Part shown: positions 23,578-31,685 of the stretch, one piece after another
How positions within the stretch are numbered: position 1 is the first letter of the stretch
Layout of the letters: each line of letters opens with the position of its first letter
From: Nocardioides sp. QY071
Lineage (GTDB): Bacteria; Actinomycetota; Actinomycetes; Propionibacteriales; Nocardioidaceae
Length of the DNA stretch: 64,000 bases
NCBI RefSeq assembly: GCF_029961765.1
Contig: NZ_CP124681.1
Location: 930,001 to 994,000 of the forward strand
Direction of reading: 5' to 3'
Notes under the pieces: model-generated
What the model was told of the DNA's origin: nothing
Seen by the model: the letters and a program-made list of their open reading frames with translations, nothing else
Database searches by the model: none
Translations under genes and position numbers: made by a program

Positions 23578-24933
23578 TCAGACCACCGGGACGTTCGCCA
23601 GCGCCTCGGTCAGCGCCTGGTCCGACAGCGGGTCGTCCTCGAGCCTGCCGCTGAGGAAGCTCTCGTACGCGCCGAGCTCGAGCAGCCCGTGCCCGGACAG
23701 GCCGACCACGATCACCGGCGACGTCCCGGCCTCGGTCGCGGCGAGCGCCTCGCGTCGTACCTGGGCCAGGGCGTGGGACGACTCGGGTGCCGGGACGATG
23801 CCCTGGGTGCGGGCGAACTCGACCGCGGCCTCGAAGCACTCGCTCTGGTGCAGGGCGGCCGCGTCGATCAGGCCCTCGTTGACGGCGTGCGAGACCAGCG
23901 GCGCCATGCCGTGGTAGCGCAGGCCACCTGCATGGATGGTCGAGGGAACGAAGTCGTGGCCGAGCGTGTGCATCTTCATCAGCGGGGTGAGGCCGGCGGT
24001 GTCGCCGAAGTCGTAGCGGTACTCGCCGCGGGTCAGCGTCGGGCACGAGCTCGGCTCGACCGCGAGGATCCGCGGCGCCTGGTTGCCGGCGAGCTTCTCC
24101 CGCAGGAACGGGAAGGCGAGCCCCGCGAAGTTCGAGCCGCCGCCCGCGCAGCCGACGACCAGGTCGGCCCCGGACTCGCCGGCCTTGGCCAGCTGGAGCA
24201 GCGCCTCCTCGCCGATCACGGTCTGGTGGAGCAGCACGTGGTTGAGCACCGAGCCCAGCGCGTACTTGGCCTCCGGGTCCTGCGCCGCGACCTCGACCGC
24301 CTCGGAGATCGCGATCCCGAGCGAGCCCGGGTGCTCCTCGGGGAACGCCTTGCCCGACTCGGTCATCCGGCTCGGCGAGCGGTGCACCGTGCCACCGAAG
24401 ACCTCGATCAGGGTGCGGCGCTGCGGCTTGGTGTCGTACGACGCCCCGACCTGCCACACCTCGCAGGTCACGCCGAACAGCGCGCTGGCGTAGGAGAGCG
24501 CCGTGCCCCACTGGCCGGCGCCGGTCTCCGTCGTCAGGCGGGTGATGCCGTTGATCTTGTTGTAGTAGACCTGCGGCACGGCCGTGTTGACCTTGTGCGA
24601 GCCGGCCGGCGAGACGCCCTCGTACTTGTAGTAGATCCGGGCGCTGGTGCCGAGCTTCTGCTCCCAGCGGCGGGCGCGGTAGAGCGGGCTGGGCCGGTAC
24701 TGCCGGTAGACGTCGAGCACCGGCTCCGGGATGTCGACGTACCGCTCCGCGGTGACCTCCTGCGCGATCAGCTCCGGCGGGAACAGCGGCGCCAGGTCGT
24801 CGGGGCCGACCGGCTCGTGGGTACCCGGGTGCAGCGGCGGCGGGGGAGGCGTCGGCAGGTCGGCGACGATGTTGTACCAGCGGGTCGGCTGCTCGTCCGG
24901 CTCGAGGGTGTACATCACCTGGTCGTCGCTCAT
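23578..24933 (-). CDS. tryptophan synthase beta-like subunit (TrpB2 type)
   Basis: The 451-residue PLP enzyme is the TrpB2 variant, longer at the N-terminus than TrpB1 (Pro-rich PTPPPPPLHPGTHEP region). The PLP lysine is in GSHKVNTA, phosphate binding is CAGGGSNFAG, and SGHGLLELGAY is near the C-terminus. TrpB2 enzymes make tryptophan from indole and serine, often without a TrpA partner; none is next to it here. The ATG has GAGAGGA upstream, within short TCTCGGTAGG tandem repeats (about 24941-24975). It is divergent from the chorismate mutase gene, a link to aromatic amino-acid synthesis. Confidence 0.92.
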   Translation of the reverse strand: MSDDQVMYTLEPDEQPTRWYNIVADLPTPPPPPLHPGTHEPVGPDDLAPLFPPELIAQEVTAERYVDIPEPVLDVYRQYRPSPLYRARRWEQKLGTSARIYYKYEGVSPAGSHKVNTAVPQVYYNKINGITRLTTETGAGQWGTALSYASALFGVTCEVWQVGASYDTKPQRRTLIEVFGGTVHRSPSRMTESGKAFPEEHPGSLGIAISEAVEVAAQDPEAKYALGSVLNHVLLHQTVIGEEALLQLAKAGESGADLVVGCAGGGSNFAGLAFPFLREKLAGNQAPRILAVEPSSCPTLTRGEYRYDFGDTAGLTPLMKMHTLGHDFVPSTIHAGGLRYHGMAPLVSHAVNEGLIDAAALHQSECFEAAVEFARTQGIVPAPESSHALAQVRREALAATEAGTSPVIVVGLSGHGLLELGAYESFLSGRLEDDPLSDQALTEALANVPVV

Positions 24934-25087
24934 GGGGCGTCCTCTCGGTAGGTCTCTCGGTAGGTCTCTCGGGACCTCGGATCCTAGGCCTGCCGGCCGG
25001 GTCTGCTGGTGCCGTCCGCGTGTGACAGCTCCGCCGCGCGGTGCCGCCTGTCGGACGCTGGCCTCGAACGACCACGCCGCGTAGGGC

Positions 25088-25093
25088 AGGATT
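25088..25093 (+). promoter_or_regulatory. candidate -10 element (AGGATT) of a leaderless chorismate mutase transcript
   Basis: AGGATT ends six bases before the GTG at 25100, the same spacing as other leaderless candidates. It departs from TANNNT in its first two bases, so this is the weakest of the set. Confidence 0.35.
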
Positions 25094-25099
25094 CGGGGT

Positions 25100-25402
25100 G
25101 TGAGTGCTGACGACGCCCGGGCCGAGCTCCACCGACTCCGGTCGAGCATCGACAACCTCGACGCCGCCCTCGTGCACCTGCTGGCGGAACGGTTCAAGTG
25201 CACCGAGGCCGTGGGCCGGCTCAAGGCGCGCGCCTCGATGCCGCCGGCCGATCCCGCGCGTGAGGCGGTCCAGATCGCGCGGCTGCGGTCGATGGCGGAG
25301 AGCTCGGGGCTCGACCCGCACTTCGCCGAGAAGATCCTCAACGTGATCATCGCGGAGGTCATCCGCAACCACGAGCAATTCGCGGAGGCGAACGAGGACT
25401 GA
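25100..25402 (+). CDS. chorismate mutase (AroQ class)
   Basis: The 100-residue protein is the all-helical AroQ fold, converting chorismate to prephenate. It has the first-helix active-site pattern ELHRLRSSIDNLDAALVHLLAERF, then VGRLKA, and a last helix with FAEKILNVIIAEVIRNHEQF. The size matches stand-alone actinobacterial mutases that are often activated by DAHP synthase. It is divergent from trpB2. Its stop is 12 bp before the 196-bp element at 25415-25610, which separates it from the convergent pcaD. Confidence 0.9.
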   Translation: MSADDARAELHRLRSSIDNLDAALVHLLAERFKCTEAVGRLKARASMPPADPAREAVQIARLRSMAESSGLDPHFAEKILNVIIAEVIRNHEQFAEANED

Positions 25403-25414
25403 GGCTCGCCGGAG

Positions 25415-25610
25415 CTTGTAACTAAGTGTTACAGCTCGGACTTCGGTGTCGGAGCGCCAGGGTAGTAGCAACAACGCCCGGGTGGTTCGTCAGGTCGGAG
25501 CGTCCAGCCCCCGGCGTCCGCAGTCACGTTGAACTCCGTCCTCCCGGGCGTTGTTGCTACTACCACGGCGCTGTGGCACGGGTTTTGGGCACGTAACACT
25601 TAGTTACAAG
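25415..25610. repeat. 196-bp MITE-like element (family 1, copy 1)
   Basis: The ends are inverted repeats: CTTGTAACTAAGTGTTACAG at the left (25415-25434) and GTAACACTTAGTTACAAG at the right (25593-25610). A perfect 22-bp inner inverted repeat (25461-25482 and 25543-25564) begins GGTAGTAGCAACAACG. An identical-length element with the same ends lies at 58742-58937. It is positioned between convergent genes and contains the TAA stop codon of pcaD. It has no coding capacity. Confidence 0.85.
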
Positions 25611-26391
25611 CGGGTGCAGGCGAGGTGAGGTGGGCGACCAACAGCGCCGCGACCTCTTCCGGCGCCTCGTACGGCGCCAGGTGGCCGACTCCCGGCAGCA
25701 CCTCCAACCGCCCGTCCGGTACGGCGGCCGCGAGCTCGGCCATCACGGCCGGCGGGGTCGCGAGGTCGTCGGCGCCGGCGACCGCGAGCAGGGGAACGCC
25801 CACCTCGCCCAGGCGCGGGCGCACGTCGAAGCCGGCGAGCGCCTCGCACGCGCGGGCGTAGCTCTCCGGGTCCACCGCGGCCAGGTCGGCGGCCGCGGCG
25901 GCGCGGCGCCCGTCCGACTCGCCGACCCGGGACCCGAACCACCGCGCGGGCGAGGACGCCACCATCGGCGCCATCCCCTCGGCACGGACCAGGGCAGCCC
26001 GCTCCGGCCACGTGGGCCAGGTGCCGAAGGCGGCCTCGCTGCACAGCACCGCCAGCGACGTCACCCGCGCCGGATGGTCGAGAGCGAGCTGGAGCCCGAC
26101 AGCGCCGCCGACCGAGTCGCCGGCGTAGGCGAACGGGACGTCGGCCACCTCGGCGACCGCCGCCGCCACCGCCGCGGACAGCGAGGCCAGGGAGAAGCCT
26201 GGGGTCAGCCGGTCGACCGCCGGGCTCGCGCCGTGGCCTGGGAGGTCCCAGCCGAGGACGTTCCAGCCGGGCAGGGCGGACGCGACCGACCCCCAGAGCC
26301 GGTCGACCGTCGTGCCGAGCGACGGGCCGACGACCAGCAGCGGCCGCCCCGGGAGGCCGGCGAGGTGGCGGACCGCGACCGAGGGCAGCAT
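25600..26391 (-). CDS. pcaD: 3-oxoadipate enol-lactonase (alpha/beta hydrolase)
   Basis: PcaD hydrolyses 3-oxoadipate enol-lactone to 3-oxoadipate (beta-ketoadipate). The 263-residue alpha/beta hydrolase has a nucleophile elbow GDSVGGAVG (Ser), an acid residue in AVAGADDLATPP and the catalytic His in GVGHLAPYEAPEE. WDLPGHGAS is the usual oxyanion-region motif. Its place as the last gene of catBACD-type order, overlapping catC (TGATG), supports the assignment. The last few residues and the stop codon are encoded by the right terminal repeat of the 25415-25610 element. Confidence 0.88.
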   Translation of the reverse strand: MLPSVAVRHLAGLPGRPLLVVGPSLGTTVDRLWGSVASALPGWNVLGWDLPGHGASPAVDRLTPGFSLASLSAAVAAAVAEVADVPFAYAGDSVGGAVGLQLALDHPARVTSLAVLCSEAAFGTWPTWPERAALVRAEGMAPMVASSPARWFGSRVGESDGRRAAAAADLAAVDPESYARACEALAGFDVRPRLGEVGVPLLAVAGADDLATPPAVMAELAAAVPDGRLEVLPGVGHLAPYEAPEEVAALLVAHLTSPAPACN

Positions 26392-26666
26392 CAGATCGCC
26401 GACGGGTGCTCGGTCAGCGGCGTGACCTCGATCTGCATGTAGGGGAACAGCGGCAGGTTCGACAGGATCTCGTGCAGGCGCGCGTTCGACTCGACGTCGA
26501 AGATGCTGATGTTGGAGTAGAGCCCGACGATGCGCCAGATGTGCGCCCACTCGCCGCCCCGCTGCAGCTCCTGGGAGTACGCCCTCTCCCGCGCGACCGT
26601 GTCCTCCCTCTCGGCAGGGTCGAGGTCGCGCGGGATCGAGACGTCCATCCGGACACAGAAGAGCAT
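26391..26666 (-). CDS. catC: muconolactone delta-isomerase
   Basis: CatC converts muconolactone to 3-oxoadipate enol-lactone. The 91-residue length and the sequence LFCVRMDVSIPRDLDPAER, then GGEWAHIWRIVGLYSNISIFDVES and LPLFPYMQIEVTPLTEHPSA, are typical of the small ferredoxin-like isomerase. It overlaps catA at its start and pcaD at its end by TGATG junctions, so the three are one translationally coupled unit. Confidence 0.97.
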   Translation of the reverse strand: MLFCVRMDVSIPRDLDPAEREDTVARERAYSQELQRGGEWAHIWRIVGLYSNISIFDVESNARLHEILSNLPLFPYMQIEVTPLTEHPSAI

Positions 26667-27517
26667 CAGCGGACCGGGTCGAGGACGAAGCCGTAGTCGA
26701 CGGTGACCGAGCCGTCGGCCTGGGGGACGGGGGCGAGCAGCAGCTCCGGCTTCACCGCCGAGGCGATGTCGTCGTCGTTGTGCTCGTCGCCGGGGAAGTA
26801 GAGCTGCGCGGTGAGCAGCTCGTGGCCGGGCGCGGACACCTTCACGTGCAGGTGGGCAGGACGCCAGGCGTGCCAGCCGGCGGCGGCGATCAGCTTGCCG
26901 CAGGAGCCGTCGGTCGGGATCTGGTACGGCGCCGGCTGGATCGTGTGGATCTCGAAGCCGCCCTCGGCGTCGGTGCGGAAGTTGCCGCGCAGGTTCCACT
27001 CCGGGATGCCCGGGGCGAACTGCGAGTAGAAGCCGTCGGCGTCCGCGTGCCACAGCTCGACCAGCGCGTCCTCGAGGACGGTGCCGTCGGTGGAGGTGAC
27101 CTTGCCGGTCCACACCAGCGGGGTGCCGGACTCGCCCTCGCGCATCTCGATGGTGCCCTTGCTGCCGTGCTCCGGGGCGCCCGGGACGTAGTAGGGGCCC
27201 TCGATGGAGCCCTTGTTGCCCTCGCGGTGGGCGGTGTTGACGTCCTCGACGACGTGCTCGAGCCACACGTCGAGGAACAGCGGCCACTCGCCGTCCTCGC
27301 CGACGTTGATCATCCACGCCTTGAGCGCGTTGAACTCGTCGTAGGTGACCTTCTCGTCGCGGACGGTCTGGTAGACGGCGTCGAGCACGCGTCGGGCGAG
27401 GCGGTCGACCCGCTCGGGCGGGGTGCCGGCGACGGCGGCGAAGGGCGACTTGTCGGAGTGGAAGCGCTCGGTGGCGCTGGCGCCGGAAGCGGCGGCGGTG
27501 GCGACCTCGGTGGTCAT
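26666..27517 (-). CDS. catA: catechol 1,2-dioxygenase
   Basis: CatA cleaves catechol between its hydroxyls to cis,cis-muconate with Fe(III). The 283-residue protein has a helical N-terminal dimer domain, then the iron ligands in GPYYVPGAP (Tyr), PAPYQIPTDG (Tyr) and RPAHLHVKV (two His). LEDALVELWHADADGFYSQF is the family block. The ATG at 27517 follows AGAGGA. It is the second gene of the leftward operon, 32 bp downstream of catB, and receives catechol from the ben pathway encoded on the other strand. Confidence 0.97.
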   Translation of the reverse strand: MTTEVATAAASGASATERFHSDKSPFAAVAGTPPERVDRLARRVLDAVYQTVRDEKVTYDEFNALKAWMINVGEDGEWPLFLDVWLEHVVEDVNTAHREGNKGSIEGPYYVPGAPEHGSKGTIEMREGESGTPLVWTGKVTSTDGTVLEDALVELWHADADGFYSQFAPGIPEWNLRGNFRTDAEGGFEIHTIQPAPYQIPTDGSCGKLIAAAGWHAWRPAHLHVKVSAPGHELLTAQLYFPGDEHNDDDIASAVKPELLLAPVPQADGSVTVDYGFVLDPVR

Positions 27518-27549
27518 GGCGGTGTCCTCTCGGGTTGGGGTGGTGCGGT

Positions 27550-28653
27550 TCAGACGTCGGTGCGGTAGCGGCGGAGCTTGTCGTCGTCGATCTCGACGCC
27601 GAGCCCGGCGCCGGGGCGCAGGGCGAGCTCGCCGTTCTCGATGCGGAGGGGCTCGGTGAGCAGGTCGTCGCTCATGTCGAGGAAGTTGGACAGCTCGCCG
27701 GCGTGCAGGCTGCTGCGCTGGTGGGCGGCGCCGAAGGCGACGGAGCAGATCGAGCCGAGCTGGCCGTCGATCTGGTTGCCCATGACCACCTCGAGGCCGA
27801 GTCCCTCGGCGAGGTGGAGCACCCGCTGCGAGCCGGTGAACCCGGTGCGGGCGGTCTTGATCGAGAGCGCGGTCGCCGAGCCGCCGAGCACCTCGCGGGT
27901 CACCTCGGCCGGCGTGGTGGCGGACTCGTCGGCGATGAACGGTACGTCGAGCTGCTGCACCAGCCAGCGCCGCCCGAGCACGTCGTCGGCGGGGCTGAGC
28001 TCCTCGGCGAACGCGAGGTCGAGGTCGGCCATCTGCCGCATGGCGCGCGCGGACTCGGACGCGGTCCAGCCGCGGTTGCCGTCGACGTACAGGACGACGT
28101 CGGGGCCCAGCCCCTCGCGCAGCGCCCGGACCACGGCCACGTCGAGCGCCGCCGGGCGGCGGCCGACCTTGACCTTGAAGGTCGTGATGCCGTGGACCTC
28201 GCGCATCCGCTGGGCCTCGTCGACCATCGCGGCCGGCTGGTCGAAGCCGAGCATGTGGGAGACCCGCATCCGGTCGGTGTAGCCGCCGAGCAGCTCGGAG
28301 ACCGGCAGCCCCAGGGTGCGGCCGAGGGCGTCCCAGACCGCCATGTCGATCGCGGCCTTCGCGGTCGGGTTGCCGACAGTGCGGCCCATCAGCGCGGTCA
28401 TCTGCTCGCGGTCGGTGAGCGCGAGGCCGACGACCTGGGGGGCGAAGATGGTCTCGATCACGGCGAGGATGCCGCGCTGCGTCTCGCCGTAGGTGAACGG
28501 CCGCGGCGGCGCCTCGGCGACTCCGACCAGCCCGTCGTCGGTGTGCACGCGGACCAGCACGTGGTCGGCCACGTGGACCTCGCCGCTGGCGAACTTGAGC
28601 GGCTTGACGTAGGGGATCCGGAACGGGATCGCCTCGATCGCGGTGATCTTCAT
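27550..28653 (-). CDS. catB: muconate cycloisomerase
   Basis: CatB lactonises cis,cis-muconate to muconolactone. The 367-residue enolase-superfamily protein has the KxK catalytic motif in TTFKVKVGR, metal-binding Asp in LYVDGNRGW, Glu in LSPADDVLGR-adjacent strands and FIADESATTP, and the general-base Lys/Gly region SIKTARTGF. The ATG at 28653 is 7 bp from the LysR stop and preceded by GAGGA-like sequence, so it is co-transcribed with the regulator gene. Order is lysR-catB-catA-catC-pcaD. Confidence 0.95.
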   Translation of the reverse strand: MKITAIEAIPFRIPYVKPLKFASGEVHVADHVLVRVHTDDGLVGVAEAPPRPFTYGETQRGILAVIETIFAPQVVGLALTDREQMTALMGRTVGNPTAKAAIDMAVWDALGRTLGLPVSELLGGYTDRMRVSHMLGFDQPAAMVDEAQRMREVHGITTFKVKVGRRPAALDVAVVRALREGLGPDVVLYVDGNRGWTASESARAMRQMADLDLAFAEELSPADDVLGRRWLVQQLDVPFIADESATTPAEVTREVLGGSATALSIKTARTGFTGSQRVLHLAEGLGLEVVMGNQIDGQLGSICSVAFGAAHQRSSLHAGELSNFLDMSDDLLTEPLRIENGELALRPGAGLGVEIDDDKLRRYRTDV

Positions 28654-28660
28654 GGGGTCC

Positions 28661-29584
28661 TCAGGAGGCGGTGATCGGGGAGCTGGTCGGGGTGGGGGCG
28701 GCGGTGAAGAACCCGTTGCGGTCGAGTACGTCGAGCGCGCCGGCCACCAGGGCCGACGGGTCGTCCGCGCGCCAGGCGAGTGAGAGGTCGATGGTCGCGG
28801 CGTCGGCGACGTCGCGGAACACGACGCCCTGCAGCTGCATGCTGCGCACCGACTCGGGCACCAGGGCGACGCCGAGCTGGGCGGCGACGAGGGCGAGGAG
28901 TGCGGCGGTGCCGGGCGCGCGGTGGGTGATGTTAGGGGAGAAGCCGGCGCGCAGGCAGCTCGACACCATCGCCTCGTTGACCGCCGAGCGGGTGTCGGCG
29001 TAGGCCACGAACTCGTCGGCGGAGACGTCGACGACCTCGAGCGCGGGCTCGGCGGCGAGCCGGTGGTCGGCGGGCAGCGCGAGCACCAGCGGCTCCTGCA
29101 GCAGGGACCGGGTCTCGATGCCGGGCTCGGCGACCGGGCCGCGCAGCACGCCCAGGTCGAGCCGGCCGTCGGTCAGCCGCTCCACCTGGCCCGGCGTCAG
29201 GAGGTCGGCCTGCACCTCGAGCGCGACGCCCGGCAGCGAGGCGCGGACGATGCGCGACAGGCGGGCCAGCTGGGTGAAGGCGCTGGTGCCGGTGAAGCCG
29301 ACCCGGAGCAGCCCGCGGCTGCCCTCGGCGATGCTGCGGGTCCCGACCACGCAGGCGTCGAGGTCGCCGAGGATGCGGCGCACCTCGCGGTGGAAGAACT
29401 CGCCGGCCGGGGTCAGGCTGACCTGCCGGGTGGTCCGGGCGAGGAGGAGGACGTCGAGCTCGGCCTCGAGGCGTCGTATGGCCTGGGAGAGGGCGGGCTG
29501 GGCGAGGTGGAGGCGTTCGGCCGCCTGGCCGAAGTGACAGGTCTCCGCGACGGCGTCGAAGTAGCGCAGCTGCTTGAGATCCAT
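28661..29584 (-). CDS. LysR-family regulator, probable CatR-type
   Basis: The 307-residue protein has the LysR winged helix at the start: DLKQLRYFDAVAETCHFGQAAERLHLAQPALSQAIRRLEAEL. An effector domain of the CatR/CatM/BenM kind follows (RGLLRVGFTGTSAF, LDLGVLRGPV, GVALVPESVR). Such regulators respond to cis,cis-muconate or benzoate. It is divergent from benA and is the first gene of the catBAC unit, unlike many CatR genes that are transcribed away from catB. The 211-bp gap to benA holds a LysR-like palindrome at 29674-29698. Confidence 0.9.
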   Translation of the reverse strand: MDLKQLRYFDAVAETCHFGQAAERLHLAQPALSQAIRRLEAELDVLLLARTTRQVSLTPAGEFFHREVRRILGDLDACVVGTRSIAEGSRGLLRVGFTGTSAFTQLARLSRIVRASLPGVALEVQADLLTPGQVERLTDGRLDLGVLRGPVAEPGIETRSLLQEPLVLALPADHRLAAEPALEVVDVSADEFVAYADTRSAVNEAMVSSCLRAGFSPNITHRAPGTAALLALVAAQLGVALVPESVRSMQLQGVVFRDVADAATIDLSLAWRADDPSALVAGALDVLDRNGFFTAAPTPTSSPITAS

Positions 29585-29602
29585 GGGTCACCTCCGGCCT
29601 GT

Positions 29603-29629
29603 GTGGTGGGCGTCACGCGGTCCCACCAC
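29603..29629. promoter_or_regulatory. inverted repeat in the lysR leader
   Basis: GTGGTGGG (29603-29610) and CCCACCAC (29622-29629) are exact inverts with an 11-bp spacer, a LysR-box-like spacing. It lies 19 bp before the LysR start, so it may serve autorepression. Confidence 0.4.
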
Positions 29630-29673
29630 GCTAGATCCGGGCCATCCAGAAACACAAAGACCAATAGTTCGAT

Positions 29674-29698
29674 GATTCATAACTCCCAATTATGAATC
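29674..29698. promoter_or_regulatory. candidate CatR-type operator between lysR and benA
   Basis: GATTCATAA (29674-29682) and TTATGAATC (29690-29698) are perfect 9-bp inverts with a 7-bp spacer. The site contains T-N11-A, the core of LysR boxes, and is AT-rich against a GC-rich background. It lies 90 bp before the LysR start and 98 bp before benA, so it can control both directions. Confidence 0.65.
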
Positions 29699-29725
29699 CG
29701 ACCCCGGCCAAGACCTAGCAAAAGG

Positions 29726-29746
29726 CCTCGTGTGACGACCGCCACG
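29726..29746 (+). promoter_or_regulatory. candidate BenR operator upstream of benA
   Basis: CCTCGTGTGAC (29726-29736) begins exactly 70 bp before the benA ATG. The same 11 bases begin exactly 70 bp before benK (36921). The alignment extends as N2-C-N-G-N-CACG. Shared sequence and identical distance suggest one activator site for both promoters, most likely for the LuxR-type regulator at 34198. Confidence 0.55.
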
Positions 29747-29795
29747 GAGTGCTTGAGTTCCCGGCATCGTCCGACACAGACCCCCGGGAGGACCC

Positions 29796-31151
29796 ATGAC
29801 CGAGATGCTGGACCGGATCGGCAGCGTGCTGGCCGACGCCGTCGTCGAGGAGCCGGAGGCCGGGATCTACCGCGCCAACCGGCGGATCTTCACCGACGAG
29901 GACGTCTTCGAGCTCGAGATGAAGCACATCTTCGAGGGCAACTGGATCTACCTCGCCCACGAGAGCCAGGTCGCGAACCCGGGTGACTACTTCACGACGT
30001 ACATCGGGCGTCAGCCGGTCGTCATCACCCGCGGCAAGGACGGCGAGCTGACCTGCCTGATCAACGCCTGCGCGCACCGCGGCGCGATGATCTGCCGGCG
30101 CAAGACCGACAACCGGATGACGCTGACCTGTCCCTTCCACGGCTGGACCTTCCGCAACGACGGCACCCTCCTCAAGGTCAAGGACCCCGACGGGGCGGGC
30201 TATCCGCCGTCCTTCGACACCGCGGGCTCGCACAACATGACCAAGGTGGCCCGCTTCGAGAGCCACCGGGGCTTCCTGTTCGGCAGCCTCAACGAGGACG
30301 TCAGCACGCTGGCCGACCACCTCGGCGACACGACCAAGGTCATCGACATGCTCGTCGACCAGTCGCCCGACGGGCTCGAGGTGCTGCGCGGCTCGTCGAC
30401 GTACACCTACGACGGCAACTGGAAGGTGCAGGCCGAGAACGGTGCCGACGGCTACCACGTCACCGCGACGCACTGGAACTACGCGGCCACCACCTCGCGC
30501 CGCAACACCGGTGAGTCCGCGAACTCGACCAAGACCCTGGACGCCGGCCAGTGGGGCAAGTCGGGCGGCGGCTACTGGTCCTACCCCAACGGCCACCTGT
30601 GCCTGTGGACCTGGGCCGGCAACCCGCAGGACCGCCCACTGTGGGACCGGCTGGACGAGCTCAAGGCGCAGTACGGCGACGCCAAGGGCGAGTTCATGGT
30701 CAAGGGCTCCCGCAACCTGTGCCTTTACCCGAACGTCTACCTGATGGACCAGTTCTCCACGCAGATCCGGCACTTCCGCCCGATCGCGCCGGACAAGACC
30801 GAGGTCACCATCTACTGCATCGCCCCCAAGGGCGAGAGCGCCGAGTCGCGCGCCTGGCGGATCCGCCAGTACGAGGACTTCTTCAACGCCTCGGGGATGG
30901 CGACGCCCGACGACCTGGAGGAGTTCCGCTCCTGCCAGCTCACCTTCCGCGCCACCGCGGCGCCCTGGAACGACATGAGCCGCGGCGCCGAGCACTGGCT
31001 GACCGGACCCGACGAGGTCGCGACGTCCCTCGGCATGGACGGCGTCATCTCGGCCGGGCTGAAGAACGAGGACGAGGGGCTCTACCCCGTCCAGCACGGC
31101 TACTGGCGCGACACCATGCTCGCCGCCCTGGAGAAGGAGGCGGGCCGGTGA
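29796..31151 (+). CDS. benA: benzoate 1,2-dioxygenase, large (alpha) subunit
   Basis: BenA is the oxygenase alpha subunit that dihydroxylates benzoate to a 1,2-diol carboxylate. The Rieske 2Fe-2S motif is C-x-H in [11 protein letters not shown] and C-x2-H in [10 protein letters not shown]. The mononuclear Fe ligands are in [15 protein letters not shown]. The 451-residue length and [18 protein letters not shown] block match BenA/XylX. The ATG follows GGGAGGA. It is the first gene of the rightward operon; benB overlaps its stop by 4 bp. Confidence 0.97.
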   Translation: MTEMLDRIGSVLADAVVEEPEAGIYRANRRIFTDEDVFELEMKHIFEGNWIYLAHESQVANPGDYFTTYIGRQPVVITRGKDGELTCLINACAHRGAMICRRKTDNRMTLTCPFHGWTFRNDGTLLKVKDPDGAGYPPSFDTAGSHNMTKVARFESHRGFLFGSLNEDVSTLADHLGDTTKVIDMLVDQSPDGLEVLRGSSTYTYDGNWKVQAENGADGYHVTATHWNYAATTSRRNTGESANSTKTLDAGQWGKSGGGYWSYPNGHLCLWTWAGNPQDRPLWDRLDELKAQYGDAKGEFMVKGSRNLCLYPNVYLMDQFSTQIRHFRPIAPDKTEVTIYCIAPKGESAESRAWRIRQYEDFFNASGMATPDDLEEFRSCQLTFRATAAPWNDMSRGAEHWLTGPDEVATSLGMDGVISAGLKNEDEGLYPVQHGYWRDTMLAALEKEAGR

Positions 31152-31675
31152 GCACCAACGCCCTGGCCGCCGACACCGGCGCGAAGCTGATCACCCAGAA
31201 CGGGATCGAGCAGTTCCTCTACCGCGAGGCCCGCCATCTCGACGACCGCGAGTTCGAGAAGTGGCTCGATTGCTACGCCGACGACGTCGTCTACTGGATG
31301 CCCGCGTGGACCGACGACGACGAGCTCGTCGAGGACCCGGAGAAGGACGTCTCGCTCATCTACTACCCCAACAAGGGCGGCCTGGAGGACCGGATCTTCC
31401 GGATCCGCACCGAGCGCTCGTCGGCGACCTCGATCCCGGAGCCGCGGACCAGCCACAACATCAGCAACGTCGAGGTGATCGAGCGTCGCGGCGACATCGT
31501 GGACGTGCGCTTCAACTGGCACACCATGTATTTCCGCTACAAGACGGTCGATCCCTACTACGGCACGTCGTTCTACACGATCGACTTCACCGGCGAGCAG
31601 CCGCTGATCCGCCGCAAGACCGTGGTGCTGAAGAACGACTACATCCACCACGTCGTCGACGTCTACCACTTCTGA
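31148..31675 (+). CDS. benB: benzoate 1,2-dioxygenase, small (beta) subunit
   Basis: BenB is the structural beta subunit of the benzoate dioxygenase hexamer. The 175-residue protein has [41 protein letters not shown] and FYTIDFTG, the usual nuclear-transport-factor-2-like cup. The GTG start overlaps the benA stop (GTGA). The benC fusion gene follows after 10 bp. Confidence 0.96.
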   Translation: MSTNALAADTGAKLITQNGIEQFLYREARHLDDREFEKWLDCYADDVVYWMPAWTDDDELVEDPEKDVSLIYYPNKGGLEDRIFRIRTERSSATSIPEPRTSHNISNVEVIERRGDIVDVRFNWHTMYFRYKTVDPYYGTSFYTIDFTGEQPLIRRKTVVLKNDYIHHVVDVYHF

Positions 31676-31685
31676 GGGGGACCCG

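Noticed and set aside
23578..25402. A tryptophan or aromatic amino-acid operon
   Set aside because: trpB2 and chorismate mutase are divergent, and no other trp, aro or phe gene is next to them.
25415..25434. The TGTAAC-N5-GTTACA palindrome as a known catabolic operator of the pca genes
   Set aside because: The same sequence occurs at both ends of both family 1 elements, including the copy far from any aromatic gene, so it belongs to the element.
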